Origin: Psychroserpens sp. NJDZ02 | Lineage (GTDB): Bacteria; Bacteroidota; Bacteroidia; Flavobacteriales; Flavobacteriaceae | Reading direction: 5' to 3' | Assembly: GCF_004843725.1 (NCBI RefSeq) | Contig: NZ_CP039451.1 | Coordinates: forward strand, 4,098,001 to 4,162,000 | Length of the DNA: 64,000 nt | Shown: positions 55,963 to 64,000 of the stretch, in pieces | Numbering within the stretch: the first letter of the stretch is position 1 | Layout of the letters: each line of letters begins with the position of its first letter | Notes under the pieces: model-generated | Database searches by the model: none | What the model was told of the DNA's origin: nothing | Seen by the model: only the letters and a program-made list of their open reading frames with translations | Made by a program: the position numbers and the translations under genes

Positions 55963-56793
55963 ATAATTCAAGCAAATAAACTACACTCAGCGAATCCTAT
56001 AAATAATACAGATCTTAGTGTTTAACAAAAAGCCACTGTGTACTTATAAAGTCTGCTGTTTTTTTTACTTTAGCTAACCGCTAAACTAAAATCCTACGGA
56101 CTTTCCATTCCTAAACTAAAAAGAGGTAAACGGTGTAAGCAAACTGATAAAACCATAATTATACTTAGAATTCCAAACGTGTGCCATCTACCAAGCATTC
56201 TGTAGCGATTTTTAAAAGCATGTCTAATTTAGTTTAGTATTTATAATATTTTTCTCTCTTAAAAGTACATAACAACATAAAGTAATAAGTACTTTAGAAT
56301 CCACACTCTTTGTTTGCTTTTAAACCTCCCCTATTTTCGATTAATCAGTTAGCAAAAACAGAGTCGTTTTGCTTTAATTGAAACTTGAGTTTGATTCTTT
56401 TTAAACTAACTTCGTTTAGCTTGTAATATCATTTATTACAGGGGCATAATATTCACTTTCCATTAGCCATAATTACAAAAAAAACAGAAACTTCATAAAA
56501 CTAACCGAATACTAAATAGAGAAGACACAACAGAATACGTTTAATACTTTACTCTAGAAAACACAGAATTTTAAACTATTTTAGATCTTACTTTATTTTA
56601 TTTAAAGTAAACTCATTTTTAAAGAAGAGCACCTCAAAAATTTATATGACATTGTTGGTATAAAAAAGAATGTATTTTTTACTTATTTTTAACAAAATAT
56701 AAGTAGTATTGCTCTTGTTAATTATTTTACAGTCAAAATAAGCCGAAAAGGACTTTAAAAGGGAGTAAGCAAAATATTTTTAAATTAAGTAAA
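55963..56793. other. 831-bp gene-free stretch
   Basis: No supported ORF. It holds the first copy of a diverged noncoding repeat (about 56207-56445). The rest is AT-rich with scattered short ORFs lacking any family look. It could be the eroded remains of an older gene or element. Confidence 0.5.
56207..56445. repeat. Diverged noncoding direct repeat, copy 1
   Basis: Shares with 57229-57440 the blocks TAAAAGC(A/G)TGTCTAATTTAGTTTAGTATTT (partly), AATCCACACT, ATTTTCG-TTAATCAGT-AGCA and TTTAATTGAAA-like stretches in the same order. About 1.02 kb separates the two copies, which flank the small lipoprotein gene. Confidence 0.6.
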
Positions 56794-57060
56794 ATGAAAA
56801 AAGTACTAATTACAATATGCTTAGGAGCACTATTTTTAACCTCTTGTGGTGGTGGAAATGACATGGCGTCTGATGCTAAAAAAATGGCTGATCTTACTTG
56901 CAAAATGACAAAAACAATGGCAGCGGATCCTACAAAAGCAAGTGAATTAACAAAGGAAATCACAGATTTTTCTTTAGAAACAACTAAGAAATACAACACT
57001 GCTGAAGATATCAAAGCTTTTGCTGAAGCTTTAGCAAAAGAAATGGAGAACTGTAAATAA
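56794..57060 (+). CDS. Small lipoprotein
   Basis: 88 aa. Signal and lipobox FLTSCGGG with Cys18. The mature part is one helical segment rich in Lys/Ala/Thr (MADLTCKMTKTMAADPTKASELTKEITDFS), with two further cysteines (CKM and the penultimate Cys), possibly a disulfide. No family recognised. It is flanked on both sides by the diverged repeat, suggesting a movable or duplicated cassette. Confidence 0.7.
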   Translation: MKKVLITICLGALFLTSCGGGNDMASDAKKMADLTCKMTKTMAADPTKASELTKEITDFSLETTKKYNTAEDIKAFAEALAKEMENCK

Positions 57061-57474
57061 TTTAAAACATCTAAAGTTTTAGGTAATTTGTTCTTTACAT
57101 ACCAAGCTCTTCTGATTTAAGTCACAAGAGCTTGATATATTTAAATAAAACTACTAGTTTTATTTACTAAGTCTCACTCCCGAGACATCTATCACGCAAA
57201 CCAGTCTAGAGACATCTACTCTCTGACCCGTTTTTTAAAAGCGTGTCTAATTTAGTTTAGTATTTTCACATATCTTTAAGTCTTACAAACATTTCAGTGA
57301 CATTAATTGTCTTTAAATCCACACTATTTTCGTTTAATCAGTAAGCACAAGCCAAGTCACTGTATTTTAATTAAAAATTAACTCTGTTCATTTTTCAAAC
57401 GAACTTAATTTAACTTAGAATATAATTTATTATTTGAGTATTATTTTGGCGTTACATTAAACGATCCAATAAAA
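57061..57474. other. 414-bp gene-free stretch with hairpins
   Basis: Contains CAAGCTCTT-loop-AAGAGCTTG (57103-57134), a terminator-like stem after the small lipoprotein, then AATAAAACT-ACT-AGTTTTATT (57145-57165), and the second repeat copy. No gene seen. Confidence 0.5.
57229..57440. repeat. Diverged noncoding direct repeat, copy 2
   Basis: Second copy of the 56207-56445 sequence, somewhat shorter. Best-conserved block is TGTCTAATTTAGTTTAGTAT near its start. Confidence 0.6.
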
Positions 57475-57945
57475 CTATCCCAAAAGCCCAATAATTTCAG
57501 TAAACTCTTTCGCTTCAGCGTAATCCAAAGCCGTCTTACCATCGTTATCTTTAACGGTAGTATCGGCATTATGCTCTAAAAGCAGTTTAACTATGTCGAC
57601 TTTATTATATTGTGTAGCAAAGGTCAAGGCAGTGGTTCCGTTGGCATTGATTGCATTTAAATCGGCACCATTTTTAATTAAATATTGAGCAAATCCTACA
57701 TTTCCTTTAAAACTAACACCAATCAGAGCAGTATTACCTGAGGCATCTTTGGCGTTAATAGGCGCATTATGTTCTATCAAAATTTTAGTTGCTGCTTCAT
57801 TATCAAAATAACTCGCTAAAATTAAAGCTGTAAAACCGCGTTGATCTTTAGATTCTGCCAATTTAGGATTAGCATTTAACACTGCTTTTAAAGTGGCAGT
57901 ATCTTTATTTTTTATACTTTCAAAAAGTGTATTTATGTCTTTCAT
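57475..57945 (-). CDS. Ankyrin-repeat protein next to katG
   Basis: 156 aa, four to five ankyrin repeats (DQRGFTALILASYFDNEAATKILIEHNAPINA, DASGNTALIGVSFKGNVGFAQYLIKNGADLNA, NANGTTALTFATQYNKVDIVKLLLEHNADTTV). No signal peptide. It lies 77 bp downstream of katG on the same strand. Ankyrin proteins beside catalases are known to support catalase activity in some bacteria (AnkB in Pseudomonas). A hairpin in the gap may reduce read-through. Confidence 0.9.
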   Translation of the reverse strand: MKDINTLFESIKNKDTATLKAVLNANPKLAESKDQRGFTALILASYFDNEAATKILIEHNAPINAKDASGNTALIGVSFKGNVGFAQYLIKNGADLNAINANGTTALTFATQYNKVDIVKLLLEHNADTTVKDNDGKTALDYAEAKEFTEIIGLLG

Positions 57946-57962
57946 TTTTTAAATTTTTCAAT

Positions 57963-58000
57963 AAAAAAGGAATGGATTCTAAAAAATCCACTCCTTTTTA
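57963..58000. terminator. Hairpin between katG and the ankyrin gene
   Basis: AAAAAGGAATGGATT-loop-AATCCACTCCTTTTT, a 15-bp stem with one mismatch and T/A runs on both sides. It looks like an intrinsic terminator for katG, which would make the ankyrin gene dependent on read-through or its own promoter. Confidence 0.75.
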
Positions 58001-58022
58001 TAATTATGTTTACTTGATATTG

Positions 58023-60221
<2,199 letters not shown>

Positions 60222-60224
60222 TTA

Positions 60225-60232
60225 CAAAACTA
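60225..60232 (-). promoter_or_regulatory. Candidate -7 promoter box of katG
   Basis: TAGTTTTG on the minus strand, an exact TAnnTTTG match 30 bp before the katG ATG. TTA occurs 19 bp further upstream, one base off TTG. Confidence 0.5.
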
Positions 60233-60409
60233 GTTGTATATCCAATAAATTTAATACATATAAAATTGATTGTTACTATTTAATAATAGCTTTTACTTAT
60301 CAACTTACATTTAACGATAGTTTAAAATGATATAATAAAGTTTAGCTAACCTTTATTGTTAAAGCTCTTTATTGTCTATTTTTACTTTTCATAAATAAAA
60401 TCAAATAAA

Positions 60410-60907
60410 ATGGCTAAAATAACATTAGGCGGTACACCTGTCGAAACAATAGGGAATCTTCCAGAAATTGGAGCACAAGCTCCTGACTTTACTTTAACTG
60501 CAAGTGATTTATCTACACATAAATTATCAGATTTTAAAGGTCAAAAGGTCGTTTTAAATATCTTTCCAAGTGTCGATACCGGCACGTGCGCTACCTCTGT
60601 ACGTTCTTTTAATAAAGAAGCAGCAGAAATAAAAAACACTAAAGTATTATGTATCTCAAGAGATTTACCATTTGCACAAGCGCGTTTTTGTGGTGCAGAA
60701 GGTATTGATAATGTGGTAATGTTATCCGATTTTAAAACAGGACAATTTGGTAAAGACTACGGTTTAGAGTTTGCTTCAGGTCCTTTTGAAGGATTAGATT
60801 CTAGATGCGTTGTTGTCTTAGACGAAAATGGGGTTGTAAAATATACAGAACAAGTACAAGAAGTTGCTGATGAGCCAAATTATAAAGCGGCATTAGACGT
60901 ATTATAA
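60410..60907 (+). CDS. tpx: Thiol peroxidase Tpx
   Basis: 165 aa atypical 2-Cys peroxiredoxin, reduced by thioredoxin. The peroxidatic Cys60 is in SVDTGTCATSVRSFN and the resolving Cys94 in FAQARFCGAEGI. Both are at the usual Tpx positions. It is divergent to katG, and its stop codon is directly followed by the ATG of the DgkA gene with no gap, so the two are translationally coupled. Confidence 0.95.
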   Translation: MAKITLGGTPVETIGNLPEIGAQAPDFTLTASDLSTHKLSDFKGQKVVLNIFPSVDTGTCATSVRSFNKEAAEIKNTKVLCISRDLPFAQARFCGAEGIDNVVMLSDFKTGQFGKDYGLEFASGPFEGLDSRCVVVLDENGVVKYTEQVQEVADEPNYKAALDVL

Positions 60908-61276
60908 ATGAGTAAAAAGGAACCTTTTATAATCAATCGTTTAAAAAGTGTAGGGTATGCCTTTAAAGGCATGCTCTTACTTTTAAAGACCGAAGCTAGT
61001 ATAAAAATTCAATTTTGTATTGCTATCATCATGACCATTGGTGGTTTCTATTTCGAGATTTCTTCAACGGAATGGATTATGCAATGCTTTGCGATAGGAC
61101 TAGTCATGAGCGTGGAAGGTGTTAATACTGCTATTGAAGCTATTGCGGATTTTATTCATCCAGAACATCACGAAAAAATTGGATTTATTAAAGACATTGC
61201 AGCAGGTGCTGTTTTTATTGCATCTATAGCCGCTTCTATTATTGGATGTATTATTTATATTCCAAAGGCATTTTAA
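60908..61276 (+). CDS. Diacylglycerol/undecaprenol kinase-family membrane protein
   Basis: 122 aa, three membrane helices, DgkA family. The signature is SVEGVNTAIEAIADFI with the conserved Glu-x6-Asn-Thr-Ala-x-Glu pattern, and HEKIGFIKDIAAGAVFIASI near the end. Phosphorylates diacylglycerol or undecaprenol to recycle lipid carriers. No upstream spacer after tpx. Confidence 0.92.
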   Translation: MSKKEPFIINRLKSVGYAFKGMLLLLKTEASIKIQFCIAIIMTIGGFYFEISSTEWIMQCFAIGLVMSVEGVNTAIEAIADFIHPEHHEKIGFIKDIAAGAVFIASIAASIIGCIIYIPKAF

Positions 61277-61337
61277 ACAATTATCCATTAGGATAAACGT
61301 TAACTATTTGTATTTTTACCCAAACTAAAACCCGATA

Positions 61338-63767
61338 ATGGCGAAAGCAAAAAAACAAACGAAGCCCAAAAAGAAAGTCAGCATCAAAAAACCTGATTTT
61401 AAGCTATCTAGTCAACAAAAGCTAGTTCTTGGAAGCTTTTTGGTAATTTTAGGTCTTCTGTTTTTTATCGCTTTTTTATCTTATTTATTTACCGGAAAAA
61501 TAGATCAAAGCACTTTAAGCGAATTTACTTCTAGAGAAGTAGAAACTAAAAATTGGTTAAGCAAGATTGGTGCTTGGATTAGCGATTTATTTGTACAACG
61601 CGGTTTTGGTGTTGCTGCTTTTATAATCTCTGGACTAACCTTTTTATCTGGCGTGTACGTATTAACAGACTTAAGTAAAGCTAAATTACGCAAACATTGG
61701 TTTTGGGGTATTTTAGTAATGATCTGGATATCTATTTTCTTTGGTTTTTTTACACATAAAAATGATAGCTTAAGCGGAACCATCGGTTTTGAAATTAACA
61801 CTTTTTTTCAAGATTACATAGGTAAAATTGGAACTTCCCTGTTGTTAACATTTGCTTTTATTAGTTATTTAGCTATTAGATTTAAATTTACTCCACAACG
61901 TATTGCTGCCTTTTTTAAGAAAGCAAAAAATAATATTCAGGACGATTTTAATGAAGACTTTGTGCCTGTCGATAATTCGTATTCTGATGAAGCTGAAGAT
62001 ATCAAATCTGCTTTTGACGTCGATAAAAAAGTAGAACCTACAATCTCCAATCATTCCAAAATTGTAGTTACTAAGGATATTGAACTAAGCCAAGATACAC
62101 CTAAAAAAGTAACAAAAACAGAAGTTAAATCACCTAAAATTGAAATTGAAGTTCCAAAAATTGAAATTGAAGAACCTCAAATGGAAATTGAAGTAGAAGC
62201 AGTAAAAGAAGAATTATCTGAAACGGATAATCTTGCCAATAAATTAGTAGAAGACTTTGGACAGTTTGACCCTACATTAGAATTAGGAAACTACCAGTAT
62301 CCACCTCTAGATCTACTTAAAAAATATGACAACGAAGGCGTTACTATTAATCAAGAAGAGCTTGAAGAAAATAAAAACCGAATTGTAGATACTTTAAACA
62401 ACTACAAGATTGGAATTGCTAGTATAAAAGCAACTATCGGACCAACGGTTACATTATATGAAATTGTACCAGAAGCTGGAATAAGAATTTCTAAAATTAA
62501 AAACTTAGAAGACGATATAGCCTTATCATTATCGGCTTTAGGGATACGTATTATTGCCCCTATTCCTGGTAAAGGAACTATTGGTATCGAGGTGCCAAAT
62601 AAAAACTCGACGATAGTGTCCATGCGTTCTGTTATCGCTTCTCAAAAGTTTCAAAATACAGATATGTATTTACCCATAGCAATTGGTAAAACCATTAGTA
62701 ACGAGACTTTAGTGATTGATTTAGCAAAAATGCCTCACCTACTTATGGCAGGTGCCACTGGACAAGGTAAATCCGTAGGTTTAAATGCTGTATTGACCTC
62801 ATTATTATACAAAAAGCACCCTGCTGAAGTTAAATTTGTACTAGTCGATCCTAAAAAAGTAGAATTAACATTATTCAATAAAATAGAAAGACATTACTTA
62901 GCCAAACTTCCTGATGAGGCCGAAGCTATCATTACAGATAACACTAAAGTAATCCATACTTTAAACTCGTTGTGTATAGAAATGGATAACCGTTACGAAA
63001 TGCTTAAAAATGCATTATGTCGTAACATTGTAGAATATAACACAAAATTTAAAGCTCGTAAATTAAATCCAAATGACGGTCATGCGTTCTTACCTTATAT
63101 TGTTTTGGTTGTAGATGAGTTTGCCGATTTAATTATGACTGCAGGTAAAGAAGTAGAAACTCCTGTTGCTCGTTTAGCACAATTGGCACGTGCTATTGGT
63201 ATACATTTAATCATTGCAACACAACGTCCTTCTGTAAACGTTATTACAGGTATTATTAAAGCCAATTTCCCGGCACGTATCGCCTTTAGAGTGTCAAGTA
63301 AAATAGATTCAAGAACCATATTAGATGCTGGTGGAGCAGATCAATTAATTGGTCGTGGAGATATGTTATATACGCAGGGTAATGACATGATACGTGTACA
63401 ATGTGCATTTGTAGATACGCCAGAAGTCGAAAAAATAGTCGATTTTATAGGAAATCAGAAAGCATACCCTGATGCTTATTTACTACCTGAATATATTGGA
63501 GAAGAAAGTGGCACAAATCTTGATGTAGATATATCTGATAGAGACAAATTATTTAAAGATGCTGCAGAAATTATTGTTACAGCACAACAAGGTTCTGCCT
63601 CTTTATTACAACGTAAATTAAAACTAGGTTATAATCGTGCTGGTCGTCTAATTGATCAATTAGAGGCAGCAGGTATTGTAGGCGGTTTTGAAGGTAGTAA
63701 AGCCAGACAAGTGCTAGTAACAGATTTAGTGGCACTAGATCAATTATTAGAAAACGAAAAAAATTAA
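61338..63767 (+). CDS. ftsK: FtsK/SpoIIIE DNA translocase
   Basis: 809 aa. The N-terminal part has four to five membrane helices (to about residue 185), then an acidic linker with VPKIEIEEPQMEIE-type repeats (about 255-300). The motor has LLMAGATGQGKSVGLNAVL (Walker A), YIVLVVDEFADLIMTAG (Walker B) and TQRPSVNVITGIIKANFPARIAF. The C-terminal gamma winged helix is ASLLQRKLKLGYNRAGRLIDQLEAAGIVG, which reads KOPS-type sites. Moves chromosomes at the division septum. The linker is short compared with E. coli FtsK. Confidence 0.96.
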   Translation: MAKAKKQTKPKKKVSIKKPDFKLSSQQKLVLGSFLVILGLLFFIAFLSYLFTGKIDQSTLSEFTSREVETKNWLSKIGAWISDLFVQRGFGVAAFIISGLTFLSGVYVLTDLSKAKLRKHWFWGILVMIWISIFFGFFTHKNDSLSGTIGFEINTFFQDYIGKIGTSLLLTFAFISYLAIRFKFTPQRIAAFFKKAKNNIQDDFNEDFVPVDNSYSDEAEDIKSAFDVDKKVEPTISNHSKIVVTKDIELSQDTPKKVTKTEVKSPKIEIEVPKIEIEEPQMEIEVEAVKEELSETDNLANKLVEDFGQFDPTLELGNYQYPPLDLLKKYDNEGVTINQEELEENKNRIVDTLNNYKIGIASIKATIGPTVTLYEIVPEAGIRISKIKNLEDDIALSLSALGIRIIAPIPGKGTIGIEVPNKNSTIVSMRSVIASQKFQNTDMYLPIAIGKTISNETLVIDLAKMPHLLMAGATGQGKSVGLNAVLTSLLYKKHPAEVKFVLVDPKKVELTLFNKIERHYLAKLPDEAEAIITDNTKVIHTLNSLCIEMDNRYEMLKNALCRNIVEYNTKFKARKLNPNDGHAFLPYIVLVVDEFADLIMTAGKEVETPVARLAQLARAIGIHLIIATQRPSVNVITGIIKANFPARIAFRVSSKIDSRTILDAGGADQLIGRGDMLYTQGNDMIRVQCAFVDTPEVEKIVDFIGNQKAYPDAYLLPEYIGEESGTNLDVDISDRDKLFKDAAEIIVTAQQGSASLLQRKLKLGYNRAGRLIDQLEAAGIVGGFEGSKARQVLVTDLVALDQLLENEKN

Positions 63768-63778
63768 TTACAATTAAA

Positions 63779-64000
63779 ATGAAAAAATTATTAGTATTAT
63801 TTTTATTAGCTACCAGTACCATTTTCGCACAAGATAATGATGCAAAAAAATTACTAAATGAAGTATCAGCAAAAGCCAAGAGCTATGATAATATTTCCAT
63901 AAATTTTAAATATGTTTTAGAAAATACGGAAGAAAATATCAAGCAAGAAACTAAAGGTGATGTAGTCATGCAAGGTGAAAAATACCGTTTAAACATTTTA
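63779..64000 (+). CDS. lolA: LolA-like outer-membrane lipoprotein carrier, partial
   Basis: The gene runs off the window end; 74 codons are seen. Signal peptide MKKLLVLFLLATSTIFAQ, then DNDAKKLLNEVSAKAKSYDNISINFKY and GDVVMQGEKYRLNIL, the N-terminal start of the LolA fold. LolA ferries lipoproteins through the periplasm. It is 11 bp after ftsK; the FtsK-LolA pair is a common order in Bacteroidota. Confidence 0.82.
   Translation, partial: MKKLLVLFLLATSTIFAQDNDAKKLLNEVSAKAKSYDNISINFKYVLENTEENIKQETKGDVVMQGEKYRLNIL

Overview
The window is chromosomal DNA of a marine-type member of the Bacteroidota, most likely family Flavobacteriaceae. The evidence is AT-rich coding sequence, very weak Shine-Dalgarno signals, promoter candidates of the Bacteroidota form TTG-N19-TAnnTTTG, a type IX secretion tail on a glycoside hydrolase, an alginate lyase, and an FtsK-LolA gene order typical of the phylum. 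The genus cannot be fixed from the sequence alone. No tRNA, rRNA or CRISPR array was found.

Layout. 0-19 kb is ordinary core and housekeeping sequence: an RluA pseudouridine synthase, an aldehyde dehydrogenase, a DesK/NarX-like histidine kinase, a YifB/ComM ATPase, two alpha/beta hydrolases, adenine deaminase, a DsbD-like reductase, TilS, a four-helix-bundle protein, PabB, an aldose-epimerase relative and a DEAD-box helicase. Between the YheT-like hydrolase and adenine deaminase lies a tandem array of five hairpin units of about 108 bp each.

19.3-36.9 kb is the accessory region and the most interesting part. One minus-strand gene train starts with a type VI secretion tube protein (TssD/Hcp) carrying an extra C-terminal domain. 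A signal-less, effector-like protein follows, then fifteen tandem paralogs of a secreted YD-repeat-like family of about 277 residues, most separated by only 8-9 bp. The train ends with three unrelated or distantly related exported proteins. I interpret the paralogs as an immunity array behind a T6SS effector. The copies are mosaics of one another and a three-gene block appears twice. One copy has lost its ATG (now AAG) but keeps an open frame. Another is split by an IS1595-family element with an 8-bp target duplication whose exact removal would restore the gene. No T6SS structural genes are present here, so the core apparatus must be elsewhere in the genome.

37-52.7 kb holds lipoamide dehydrogenase, an S41 peptidase, a divergent Lrp/AsnC regulator and methionine gamma-lyase-like pair, NhaC, a peroxiredoxin-thioredoxin-small protein operon, a Crp/Fnr regulator with palindromes at its own start, an NAD-dependent epimerase, a PL7 alginate lyase, a T9SS-exported GH9 glucanase and an SDR oxidoreductase. 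52.9-57.1 kb is a patch of small exported or membrane proteins with long intergenic DNA, including a diverged 0.2-kb noncoding repeat. 57.5-64 kb carries an ankyrin protein, KatG, divergent Tpx, a DgkA-type kinase, FtsK and the start of LolA.
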